Source of the DNA: Amylostereum areolatum | Lineage: Eukaryota > Basidiomycota > Agaricomycetes > Russulales > Stereaceae | Assembly: GCA_012932865.1 (NCBI GenBank) | Contig: SAXG01000071.1 | Location: forward strand, 124,001 to 188,000 | Length of the DNA stretch: 64,000 bases | Reading direction: 5' to 3' | The notes under the pieces: model-generated | Told to the model about the DNA's origin: nothing | Databases searched by the model: none | What the model saw: only the letters and a program-made list of their open reading frames with translations | Part shown: positions 1-9,907 of the stretch, one piece after another | Layout of the letters: each line of letters opens with the position of its first letter | Numbering within the stretch: position 1 is the first letter of the stretch | Position numbers and translations under genes: made by a program

Positions 1-269
1 TGGATGGATGGGGGAAGGAAAGCACAACTTGAGCTACAAACTAGCGTACTAATGATAGTCACAACTACTTACGTCATCGGCTAGTCTGTTTGTTACAAAC
101 GCGTACTCGCCTTCTAAATTTTCACCCATTCGACATTCACCCATCACTTACTTATAGGAAACCAACAGGAGAACACCATCTGACCTGCAAATAAAAGGAC
201 TCCGTATATCTGTGTATCCTTATTTACCACAAACACCACTGATTGCACAGAGATCGTGATCCCGCTACG

Positions 270-1620
270 TTGTCATTGGCGCCGGTAACGGTTCAGGCAA
301 ACGAGTAGGTGCTTTGCTACCATGCCCCCCCCCCCCAATCTACGAGGCGTAGAGCTCTTCACGAGTGCACTCTTACAGGTACCTGCAACCTTGAGACAGG
401 TACCTGTGGCTCCAGATCTTATACTCCCACTCTCACGAGTATCAGGCACACAGGTACCTGTGGCACGGATACTCCCACTCGTGGATACACAGGTATGACA
501 AGTACCTGTTGTTCCTAGAAAATATGATACAAGCAGCAGTAGTGGCCTTCTTGGACTCATCTTGGAAGCTCTGTTAGGCATATTGACACTCCATCTTCAA
601 GGCAAGGATAATGCTAGTAACATTTAAGTACAGGTAAACATGTATCAGAGTATGATACAGCATACCACACAAGGCTTTCAGCTATATATGTGAGGGGAGG
701 AGAGGAAATGGATGAGAAAGGGGCCACAATAGAAACAACAGTACATAAGGATCTGCAAGAGAGAATGCTTATATCAATCCAACAGCTATTATCTGTAATT
801 ATATCAAGATCAACCCTGCCAAAGTACCTGACAGGTATTTGACAGGTACTTGCACAGGTAACCTGTGAGCTCAAAAGTCATACCTGTACTCTCACGAGTA
901 TCAGGCACACGAGTACTCGTATCCGCGGATGGCAATACCCACGGATGTGCCTTACAGGTACTCATACAGGTACTCACGAGTATAGCCACTCGTGAAGAGC
1001 TCTAACGAGGCGAGGGTGCCCAAGTCCGAAACCTGGGATACCACCACCACCGAGACGAGCGAGACTGGCGCCAACTACTTCGTACATCAGTACAAAGGAA
1101 CAGAATCTTAAGATGTGTGTCTTCTTTCCACACGCTCCCAGGGTGTTTCTGAACGAAGGATGGTCAATTTCACAGGTTAGACGAATGAGTCGAACCGCAC
1201 CGTCTGATTAAATATAACGAGGAGAACCTCGCGAAGAAGAAATCTCTGCAAGAGCACCAGGCTGCGCACAACGCGTCCGCGGCGCCCTCCGCCAAGGCAA
1301 CGGCGAGCGCAAAAGCGAGCGTGAGCGGTGTAAGGCGTAAGGAGGGTGGACGGGGCGCGATGCGCACGCGGGACGAGGACGACGTCTGGAGGCCTGAGTT
1401 GCGATTCGTGGTACCGGAAGTGCTGAAAATGATGCTGGTGGACGATTGGGAGGTGGTGACGAAGAACGACCATGAGGTGCGTCTCACTTTGTCGGTCTCG
1501 TTGTTTTTCTTTGTGGTGGCTTACGGGAATGATAGCTAGTGACGCTACCGCAGGTCCGCGATCCTCGACGGTCACTGAGCTTTTGCAAGAGTTAAGGCCG
1601 TTAAGGGAGGAGTCAGGATG
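270..1620 (+). pseudogene. EAF3/MRG15-like chromatin protein, dead copy
   Basis: Broken copy of the NuA4/Rpd3S subunit EAF3 (MRG15), a chromo-barrel plus MRG-domain reader of methylated H3K36. Before the inserted MITE the reading is NE-stop-VLCYHAP...IYEA. Right after it the frame continues RVPKSETWD, then ETGANYFVH, then DE-stop-VEPHRLIKYNEEN, the end of the chromo barrel with TGA where TGG is expected. A basic linker leads to PELRFVVPEVLKMMLVDDWE, the start of the MRG domain, and after an intron at about 1477-1553 a frameshifted STVTELLQELRPL. The rest of the MRG domain is not recognisable. At least two in-frame stops, one frameshift and a 655-bp insertion make function impossible. It is probably a decayed duplicate; a working copy should exist elsewhere in the genome. 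Identity is from remembered EAF3 sequence patterns. Confidence 0.8.
350..1004. mobile_element. hAT-type non-autonomous MITE, inserted in the EAF3 relic
   Basis: Perfect 18-bp terminal inverted repeats TAGAGCTCTTCACGAGTG occupy 350-367 and, inverted, 987-1004. They are flanked by a perfect 8-bp target duplication ACGAGGCG at 342-349 and 1005-1012. The YARNG-type terminus and 8-bp duplication fit the hAT superfamily. Both ends carry dense subterminal repeats built from ACAGGTACCTGT and ACGAGTACTCGT-like palindromes and the phrase CACGAGTATCAGGCACAC, seen once near each end (about 434 and 895). There is no credible transposase ORF. Removing the element and one duplication restores the chromo-domain frame across the junction (YEA-RVPKSE). 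Confidence 0.93.
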
Positions 1621-1965
1621 TTTTTCCAACCGTAATGAGATCGCCATATATACGCACCAATTTGCCATACAGGTTTTGGAACTTTCGGTTGTACTTACGG
1701 CTGATAACATCGACGTCAGCTTCCGCCAGTGTCTCACTCGTGTGCAGATGACCCTCCATTCGCGGCGATATGTGGAAAAAAGCAGCAACCATATCCCTCT
1801 TTCTGTTCTCTTCCAGCACTTCCCGTCACCTGCGTGGTAAGACGGTCTGCTCATACAAAACGGCATGTGCGATGACACGGAGGCTGTCTAATCAAAATCA
1901 CGCCCCGGAGTTTCCAAGACCAAATTGGATCTTGTTATGGAACCTCGCGCTCGCCTTCCAAATCT

Positions 1966-1973
1966 TATAAAGG
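1966..1973 (+). promoter_or_regulatory. TATA box of P450 gene 1
   Basis: TATAAAGG lies 55 bp before the ATG at 2021, the usual spacing for the strongly transcribed genes of this window. Confidence 0.6.
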
Positions 1974-2020
1974 ATACCAGGGCGTCGGGTTTTTAGGAGC
2001 ATTCATTGGGCCTGGATATC

Positions 2021-4229
2021 ATGTTATCGACTGGTATACCGCTTGTCGATGTAGGGGTCCTTATCTTCTCCTTGGCTTTTTCGTGTATCCTCTACATCCG
2101 ACTCCGAGGTCGAAGGGTCATCGAAAACTTACCTCCCGGACCCAAGGGCTGGCCTCTCATAGGCAACCTATTCGACATCCCAAAGCACTCGCAGTGGCTT
2201 GCCTATGCCGACTGGGCGCGGGAGTACGGTGAGTTCGGCTGCCTTGATTGACGCGAACAAAGACTGAATCGTTATCATCAGGCTCGCCTCTCATACATGT
2301 CAACTTACTTGGCACGCATTTCATGGTCGCAAATGATATGGCAACAGCAAAAGACCTTCTGGACAAAAAAGGTTCCAACTTTAACTTGCGGTGAGTCTTG
2401 CCTTGTTTCTGAGTCCCAGGTCGTCGTACTAAACTGATGCACTTTAGACCCTGTCTTCCAATGCTCAACGAAGCGTGCGTTGGCCCTACCGGTATGGCCG
2501 AACACATATTCACCAACGTATTACCTTTTCAGCATCGGGTTTGGCTGGAGCTTCGCGTTTTCACCAGATCTAGAGAAGTGGAAAATGTGCCGTCCCGTGT
2601 TCCAACGACACTTCCATCAAGCTGAAGCTCGAAAGTGGAGGTCACACATGGAGAGAATGACCGCTACCCTGCTGCAACGTCTCTTCGAAACGCCGGACAA
2701 CTTCCTTCACCACATTCCGTAGTGCGTGGTTTTTTCCAGTAATGTGAACATTGTTAACGACTTAACACGATGACAGCATGGCGAGCTCACTGATCTTAGA
2801 CATGGTCTACGGCATGAAGGTCAAACCCGAGGATGATGAGTTTGTCGCTTACGCCAACAACTCTCAGAAGGGTATCGATAGGTGCTTTGATGGATGGGCC
2901 GTGGAATTCTTTCCCTGGCGTGAGTTCTCATTGTCCACTGCGGCTCCGTGTGCTAACGGGATGCGCTGTCAGTCCAACGCCTGCCGTCTTGGCTCCCTGG
3001 AATGGGTTGGAAGAAGCAGACCGACGAATGGAAGCGCGATGCTCTGAGCATGCTCAACACTCCTTATGAGTGGTTCAAGGGAGAGCTTGTGAGTTGCATA
3101 TCGTAACGCGCTCCATATCTGACGGTACTGTAGGGTCAAGGAAGAGCGACACAATGTGTGGCCACAGAGTTGTTGGACAACTACAACAGTGACGCGATCT
3201 CAAAACCAAGGGAATACATCATCAAAAGCATTTGCGCCACTGCTTACTTGGGTACGCTGGGTCTCTTACGATATTGAAATGCGGTAATTCATCGCCTACA
3301 TTCTCTAGGATCTGCAGACACAGTGCGTGGTCATGCTGTACTGACATATATATTTTCGTGCCAATCTTCGGCAATAGACTGTTGTCTACCTCAAAGCTTT
3401 CATCCTCGCCATGCTTCTCTTTCCGGAGGTGCAACAACGTGCACATGATGAGCTAGATAGAGTCGTTGGGGACGCCCGTCTTCCAGAATTTTTGGATGAG
3501 ACCGCGCTCCCATACATCTCGGCACTTGTAAAAGAAGTCCTTCGCTGGGGAACTATCGCACCTCTGGGTACGCTTTTTCACTATTTGCTCGCTTTATGTC
3601 TCCTTTGAAGAGCGCCTACCGTTGGGAATAGGGATGCCACATGTCAGCGCCGAGGATGACGTATACAAGGGCTACTTCATTCCCAAGGGCACCGCGATAA
3701 CGTGGAACGCTTGGTAAAGCCCCCTGCTATAGTATACGTCGACTCTCGCTAAATGTTGACGCAGGGTGTTTATGAACGACCCGTCCACCTACCCTGAGCC
3801 GGACAAGGTACGCCCAGAAAGATTTCTAACAGCCAGTGGCCAGCTGGATACAAGCGTGCAAGGACCAGACGCTGTCTTTGGCTTTGGGAGGAGGATCTGT
3901 CCGGTAAGTTAAGTATCGGTCAGTCGCCACGCAGTACTCTACTAAGTCACCCTAATCCTAGGGCCGATTTATGGCGCGCGATTCAATGTGGTACACCTCA
4001 GCCTGCATACTCTCTGTGTTCGACATCACGCCGAAACCAGGACAGCCCTTGCCCTCTGAACCTTTGTTTCATCCCGGGTTGACTTTGTAGGTCGGACCAT
4101 TGCGGAACCCATATCTGTGCTTACCCATCGTGTACTAGACATGTGAACCCTTTTGAATGTGACATTAAGCCGCGCTCCGAGCAGGCGACCCGGCTGATAC
4201 AAAAGAGTCAAGAGCCTCCTAGCGCGTAG
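2021..4229 (+). CDS. Cytochrome P450 monooxygenase (gene 1, complete)
   Basis: Haem-thiolate monooxygenase of the ER membrane, roughly 500 residues over about 13 exons. Reading from the start: an N-terminal membrane anchor (VDVGVLIFSLAFSCILYI), the proline hinge LPPGPKGWPLIGN, helix-I residues GSADTTV split by two introns, the K-helix ExxR as KEVLRW, PERF, and the haem loop FGFGRRICPGRF with the cysteine ligand. The apparent stop at 4088 is intronic: splicing at TT/GTAGGT joins a last exon reading HVNPFECDIKPRSEQATRL and ending at 4227-4229, which matches paralogue ends at 11221 and 11697. The general look is that of mushroom P450s often labelled O-methylsterigmatocystin-oxidoreductase-like; substrate cannot be told. 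Neighbouring P450s are close paralogues with the same intron plan. I see no broken frame. Confidence 0.9.
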
Positions 4230-4391
4230 TCAGGCTGCCCTTTCCGATGGCGGATTGGTGGTATACTACTGGTTGTAAATGTGTATGTCATGGTGGTGTA
4301 TGTACGCTACGTCGCTAAATAGTAAAATCTCATTCTAAATTAAAAGAATGTAAGAATCAAACAGTGTCTGTCATCTGTGCTAAGTCGCTGG

Positions 4392-4396
4392 AAAAA
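4392..4396 (-). terminator. RNA polymerase III T-run terminator of the tRNA
   Basis: Five T residues on the - strand, 4 nt past the tRNA discriminator base, match a Pol III stop. Confidence 0.75.
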
Positions 4397-4399
4397 TAA

Positions 4400-4493
4400 T
4401 ACCACCGACGGGACTCGAACCCGCAACTCCCGCTTCTTAACAACGTCGAATGCGTCGTAGGAAAACAATGCCCTACCATTGGGCCACGGCGGC
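4400..4493 (-). tRNA. tRNA with a 22-nt intron, probably tRNA-Arg(CCU)
   Basis: The - strand folds as a tRNA. Acceptor GCCGCCG pairs with CGGTGGT (two G-U pairs), the D arm is GCCC-AATGGTA-GGGC, the T arm is GCGGG-TTCGAGT-CCCGT, and the discriminator is A. The A box (TGGCCCAATGG) and B box (GGTTCGAGTCC) are canonical. If the anticodon stem is TTGTT/AGCGG, with three G-U pairs, the loop reads TTCCTA, then a 22-nt intron after position 37, then A38. That gives anticodon CCU for the rare arginine codon AGG. The weak anticodon stem leaves some doubt about anticodon identity and about whether the gene is fully functional. It sits alone between P450 gene 1 and a MITE. Confidence 0.82.
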
Positions 4494-4736
4494 TTTACCA
4501 AAAGGTACAGCGCAAGTACACAAGACCTGTCGAAGTGTGACATACAATTGACCAATTTTACCGGTGTCATATACGCCTTACTTGCAATCACACTTCAATT
4601 ATCCTGTCAAACATGTGTCGTACCCAATTCAAGTTTCAAGTTTCAACGTTCAAGACCCTGAAGTTCGACGTTCCAAGCATCTGTAGCGACTTGTGCAGAT
4701 TGGACGAGGACATATGGGGCCTTCGTCTGTTTTGAC

Positions 4737-5352
4737 TAGTGTTCTGCGGGCTCGGGCCGGGCTCAAAGCCCGCGGGTCGGGCCGGGTTTTGAAGGGCTCG
4801 GGCCGTGAGAAAGTGGAGCCCGAGCCTGATATGGGGGCTTGGGCCGGGTACAGGCCGGGCTCGGGCTTCGGCCCGGGCTTCATGCATACAGGTGAGGGTG
4901 TTGGTAGTTGGGGTTTTGGTGTCTATATCTCTCTTAAGAATTCTCTTGATTGGTGCTAAGAGCAGCGCGACAGTCTTCCCTTAGTTTTCGACCTTGATTT
5001 GACGCTGCTGAAGTCAACGAGACCGTTATATGATGATGTAATCACAATTAGCTTCCTTTTATGGCCATGTTTCGGCTTCCCACCCTCAGAGTTAAGCCAC
5101 CTTCATTGTCGAGGAGACTGATCTCGCATCGCATCCTTCCACATCTCACTCTTTATGCTCTAAATTGATGCAGATAGCCCAGTTTACTGTGTACCAAAAA
5201 GCCCGGGCTCGAGGGCCGGGCTTGGGCTTTCATCACCTCAAGCCCGAGCCTGAGCCTCATACTAGCCCGGCGACGGGCTCGGGCTGGGCTTGTAAAGCCC
5301 GGGCCGGGCCAGTCGGGCTTAGGGCCTCCGAGCCCGGCCCTGCAGAACACTA
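4737..5352. mobile_element. hAT-type MITE with GGGCTCGGGC subterminal repeats
   Basis: Inverted termini TAGTGTTCTGC at 4737-4747 and 5342-5352 are bounded by a perfect 8-bp duplication GTTTTGAC at 4729-4736 and 5353-5360. Both ends are packed with GGGCTCGGGC / GCCCGGGC-type repeats (about 4748-4880 and 5200-5340), making the element very GC-rich at the ends and AT-richer in the middle. There is no coding capacity. It belongs to a family different from the element at 350-1004 but has the same architecture. Confidence 0.92.
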
Positions 5353-5469
5353 GTTTTGACCGACAAACCCAGTACCTCAGGTGCCTTCCATATACGTCGA
5401 GTCCCCGGGCACTCGTCTTATGAGCACGAATGATGTATAGCATTGACAACAGCAACGAGCGTTCTGGGT

Positions 5470-6190
5470 AAGATGGCTTCGTCGACCTGCAGTGAGTTTC
5501 GATTCGTTCCGCATATCAGTGCTTTGTATTGAATTGTCATGGGTAGATCGCATTTGGCAATGCTTCACCATACGTATGTCGAGCATGTCTCTAACTTCAG
5601 TTTTATCTATGACCAGATGTCAAGTTTTTCTTCAGCATCGGTCCTGGAAGGCGCTTGGTCCCTACACCAAGCTCGGACCTGAAGAGCATCCATCGACCTC
5701 TGCTCCAGGAAAGTCAACCCGAAGCGCGGAGGCTGCACGAGAAAAGAATATACTTTCTCGATGATTCCTCCACCAACTCCCTGAGACAGAGTTCTTCGAA
5801 CACATCCTGTGGTGAGTGTGTTTTTGATTGAAGCGCGGATGACGTTGACGACCGGTTTGTGTGGAACATAGCGAACGCGTTGATATCGGACCGACGGACA
5901 TGGCGTATGGTTTCTCCAGTCAAGCACGATAAAGACAGGCTCATTGGCCATGGAGATACGACCGAAAAGGGTGCAGATAAAGCTCTCAATGGTGGTCATG
6001 TTTGCATCCCTCCATGGAGTGGATAGCTTTCCCCCTTCTTATCTATCGCTCTGATGGGCTTGGGACAACCGGTCCAGCGTGTCTTTGGCATCCTGGAATG
6101 GGCCGGAAGAACGTCCAGGCTCGTCCATGGCCTTCTGACGCTTACCATCGCGCAGACACCCGAATACATTTGAATGTCCCGGGCCACCCG
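5470..6190 (+). pseudogene. Decayed P450 relic
   Basis: No open frame, but the DNA aligns stepwise with P450 genes 1 and 2. CAGCATCGG at about 5634 matches the exon starting IGFGW. About 5715-5745 matches the (Q/E)ARKWRPHEK segment (CCCGAAGCGCGGAGGCTGCACGAG). About 5870-6000 matches the LILDMVYG...DDEF...DRSLDGW exon, with KHDKDRLIGHGDTTEKGADKALNG-like wording. About 6080-6115 matches the VQRLPSWLPGMGWKK exon. The order and direction are the same as in the intact genes, with many indels and stops. The 5' and 3' thirds of a P450 are missing. It is an old tandem copy. Confidence 0.75.
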
Positions 6191-6597
6191 CCGATGAGAT
6201 GAAAAGGTCGCAAGATGGACAGAAGGAAAGGAGGCATGCAGATTAGGGTCCTAGACCCCTATGCGTTTCTGGCTGCGCCAGCCACGATCACCAGGCCCTA
6301 TACCTGCACCAGTCCGCCGTACGGGTCTCTGAATTTTGAGCTGGGCGTCTTACTCCACGCGCAGATGACCCTACTTACTTGAGGGCGCATTAGACGGCGG
6401 CAACAATACGGTCCTCCTTCGCTCCCCAACATCACAATATCGAGCGCGCCATGCCTTTCGCGGTGAAAGGAAACCGTATAGATCATGGGTGTCGAGTTGT
6501 GTGATCTACCAACGTCGCCCATTCAATTCGTATCAGAGGATACTTAGTCCATGCGGGTGTCATTTCCCCAAGGCTTTCACCCGCTGATCCTGATCAT
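6191..6597. other. Promoter-side spacer of P450 gene 2
   Basis: No gene found between the relic and the next P450. A clear TATA box near the ATG at 6598 was not seen. Confidence 0.5.
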
Positions 6598-8721
6598 ATG
6601 GCGATTTCTCTCCTCGACGCTTGCGTGGTTTTCTTTTCCGCGATTCTTTCGTATAGCCTCTTTGCTCGACGTCGGAGGTTTACTCAAGCGTTACCTCCCG
6701 GACCCAAGGGATGGCCTCTCATAGGCAACATATTCGACATCCCGAAGTCCTCGCAGTGGCTTGCGTACGCTAATTGGGCGCGAGAGTATGGTAGGTCTGC
6801 CCGGCTTCGCTGGCAAGGGATAATCAAACTGAATGATGTGTTAGACTCGCCTCTCATATACTTCAACATGTTGGGTACCCACTTCATGGTCGCGAATGAC
6901 ATAGCAACGGCGAGGGATCTATTGGACCAAAAGCGTTCCAACTTCAACCTTCGGTGCGTCTCATGTCGTTCACACAGGACTTCGTATTGAACCGGCGCAT
7001 GCAGACCGCGTCTTCCGATGCTCAATGAAGCGTATGTTCGCTTTGTCTTTATCTCTGGGCACACTTATGATCAAGTATATGCTTCCGTTTCAGCATCGGG
7101 TTCGGGTGGAACTTCGCCTTCTCACCAGACCTTGAGCTGTGGAAAACATGCCGCCCCATGTTCCAACGACACTTCCGTCAAGTCGAGGCCCGAAAATGGA
7201 GGCCGCACGAAAAAATAATGACACATACCCTACTGCAACGTTTCTTGGAAACTCCGGACAAGTTCCTGCGCCATATCCCATAGTGCGTGCGTACTTAGAT
7301 TAGACGTAAGTAGACGCTGATGACGACTGGGGGTGGTTGTAGCATGACGAGTTCACTGATCCTAGACATGGTTTATGGCATCAAGGTCAAACCCGAGGAT
7401 GACGAGTTCGTCTCTTTCGCCGATAGCGCTCAGGAGGGTGTCGACAGGTCGCTGGATGGATGGGTCGTAGACATTCTTCCCTGGTGTGAGTGCTCATCTT
7501 CATTTCGCTTATCTGTGCTGACGGGTTGCTGACGCGCGCCTTGTCATGATAGTACAACACCTTCCATCCTGGCTCCCCGGAATGGGTTGGAAGAAGCAGA
7601 CCGACGAATGGAAATTCAATTCTCTGGCCATGTTCAACGTCCCATACGAGTGGCTCAAGGGTGAACTTGTAAGTCGTACGTCACTACGCGCGTCTTATCT
7701 GACGATGCTGTAGGACCACGGAAAAGCGACGCATTGTCTCGCAACCGAGTTGTTGAACGACTTGAGCGGTGACGCGACGAGCTCGAAATCGATGGAATTT
7801 ACCATCAAGAGCGTTTGCGCCACCGCGTACTCGGGCAAGCCACCTCCGTCGTTCACTGTGTTGCTATATCTGCTCACCGCCCGCGTCCTACAGCTGCATC
7901 GGACACCGTACGTATTCCCGCCATATCTGCACATTCGTCCCCTTGTCAATTCTCGGTGATAGACTGTGTCCTATTTCAAAGCGTTCATCCTCGCCATGCT
8001 TCTATTCCCGGATGCGCAACGACGCGCACATGAAGAGCTGGACAGGGTCGTCGAAGACTGTCGTCTCCCAGACTTCTCGGATGAGAACGCATTGCCATAC
8101 ATCTCGGCGATCGTGAAAGAGGTCCTTCGCTGGGGGGTGATCCTCCCTGTTGGTGAGCATGCTCGTCTCAGTTCACGAATGGTACTTACCATTGGGGACA
8201 GGGCTACCGCACGTCAGCGCCGAGGACGACGAACACAAGGGCCGCTTCATTCCAAAAGGGACTGTGGTGGTGTGGAACATATGGTAAACCCCATCCCCCA
8301 TGCCCCGCCTCTCATTAAACGTCACCGTGACAGGGCGATCATGAATGACCCGACGACGTACCCTCAACCGGACAAGTTCGTACCGGAAAGGTTCTTAACG
8401 ACCGGCGGCCAGCTCGACACGAGTGTGCAAGGGCCAGACGCCGTCTTCGGCTTTGGGAAAAGGATCTGTGCGGTAGGTATCATAAGTTCGATCTTTCCGC
8501 GCGGTATTCTAACGACAACTCACTGATAACCGCAGGGTCGATTCATGGCGCAGGATTCGATTTGGTACACCTCGGCTTGCATCCTTTCTGTGTTCGATAT
8601 CACGCCGAAGCCAGGCCGGCCCCTGCCCTCTGAGCCGCTGTTCCATCCAGGGTTGAGTTTGTAGGTCGGTCTGTTCTCGGGTTTATACCATGCTCATCCG
8701 ACGTGTATGTGTAGACACTAG
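6598..8721 (+). CDS. Cytochrome P450 monooxygenase (gene 2, C-terminal tail displaced)
   Basis: Paralogue of gene 1. ATG 6598 opens MAISLLDACVVFFSAILSYS (membrane anchor), followed by LPPGPKGWPLIGN, MVYGIKVKPEDDEF, helix I SAASDTTV, KEVLRW, PERF and the haem loop FGFGKRICAGRF. The intron inside helix I must use a GC donor (TCG-G/GCAAGC...CTACAG) to keep frame. The last intron (GTAGGT...TGTGTAG) now joins to only ACACTAG, so the protein ends HPGLSLH and lacks the conserved tail PFEC(D/N)I(K/R)PRSE. That tail lies on the same strand at 11221-11307. All catalytic motifs remain, so the truncated enzyme could still fold; whether it works is unknown. Confidence 0.82.
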
Positions 8722-8870
8722 CATAGACCCGTGCATTGCACTCATTCAAGTAGCAAGGCTGTGGTGATTGTATTCAAATAAGCAACAAATAAGCATAACT
8801 AAGTACTAAGCATGAAGTGTAGAAGATTCAACTCGCAGTCCGATAGTAGGGAAACTGTAGCCGGGATGCC

Positions 8871-9907
8871 TACTGTACGCGGCCGACGTTAGGCAACGTC
8901 CCCTGTCCCCGGGGGTCGGTTGCGGTTGCCTAATTTGCGGGTTGTCCCCTGTCCCCGAGGCTGAGTTGCTTTCCGCTTACCCATGCTTAATTTTCGCAAA
9001 AAAAAGGTCAAAAACCCTCAAGAATACGTCACCAGCGGCACCAAGTACGAAATCGACATGAGGTTCGCTCATATTGTATTTTGTTTTCTACAAACCGCCG
9101 CAGCGCTGCCAGCCTCATGAGCTAATAGGACCCCTGAAATTCCCTATAGAGCATTCATCCCAGGGTGACCTGTTTTCGGTGGTGCGCTGGGACAGAATTT
9201 GGGCCATTTTCGGTGATTTACATGATAGATTTTTTCAAGTCAGCCGTTTTCAGTGGTTCTTAGACTATACATATCTAAAAATAGTCTAATTTCCCACGCC
9301 TTCGGCGTCGAGGTTTCCAGAGCAGAACTCTCATTTTATGCACAAGCTTGCTATAACATGCCTAGTTTGCTTCCATAGACCCATGGGAAGCAAAATATGC
9401 AAAATACTTGTGATTGGAACTGACAGATCCTCGGCGTGTTCAGATGCTTACCATTTTCGGTGGTGAAGATGGGACTTCGGACGGGCGGGTTCCTTTTCAG
9501 TGGTTCTTAGCTCCAACATGTCGGCCCTACGGGGCCCATTTTCGGTGGAGAGTACCATACATAGGTTCCCATAAGGCCCAAATTTTCGGTGGTCCGAGAT
9601 GAATCATTTATAGGGAATTTCAGGGGTCCTGAGCTAATCAGCACTCAGTGACAAATAAGGTGGTCAGTGTGCACAAAACCTTGTATTCATATACAGATTC
9701 GTGTACAGTGTAATGGGCCAAAGCGTGAGGATGATCACTCGACGCTACATAGGACAGCTTTGGCCCTTTGGGAGAGCTCACTCACAAGAGGTTGCGTTGC
9801 CTAAAGTGGATGTCCCCCGTCCCCGAGGCCGGGTTGCCCTCCTCTACCCGCTCCCACGGTCATGTGACACCGGTTGCGAGTTGCCAAACTACAGCCGCCT
9901 ACAGTAG
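8871..9907. mobile_element. TA-flanked inverted-repeat element (Tc1/mariner-like, non-autonomous)
   Basis: Left end TA-CTGTACGCGGCCGACGTTAG and right end, read inverted, TA-CTGTAGGCGGCTGTAGTTTG form imperfect inverted repeats that continue into GGCAAC. Each is bordered by TA, the target of Tc1/mariner-type elements. CCCCTGTCCCCG-like phrases repeat inside both arms (about 8899, 8948, 9816). No transposase is present. It contains a second, younger element (9127-9630). Superfamily assignment rests only on the TA flanks. Confidence 0.6.
9127..9630. mobile_element. Nested 504-bp MITE with 8-bp target duplication
   Basis: Perfect 22-bp inverted termini AGGACCCCTGAAATTCCCTA(TA) lie at 9127-9148 and 9609-9630, extending imperfectly to about 33 bp (ATTCATC). 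They are flanked by the 8-bp duplication GAGCTAAT at 9119-9126 and 9631-9638. Inside are seven copies of TTTTCGGTGG or TTTTCAGTGG, all in one orientation, starting near 9173, 9207, 9246, 9463, 9494, 9539 and 9583. There is no ORF of substance. The termini do not match the other two MITEs. Confidence 0.9.

Noticed and set aside
1177..1878. - strand 233-residue ORF
   Set aside because: The same DNA reads as the EAF3 relic on the + strand; the ORF has no conserved wording.
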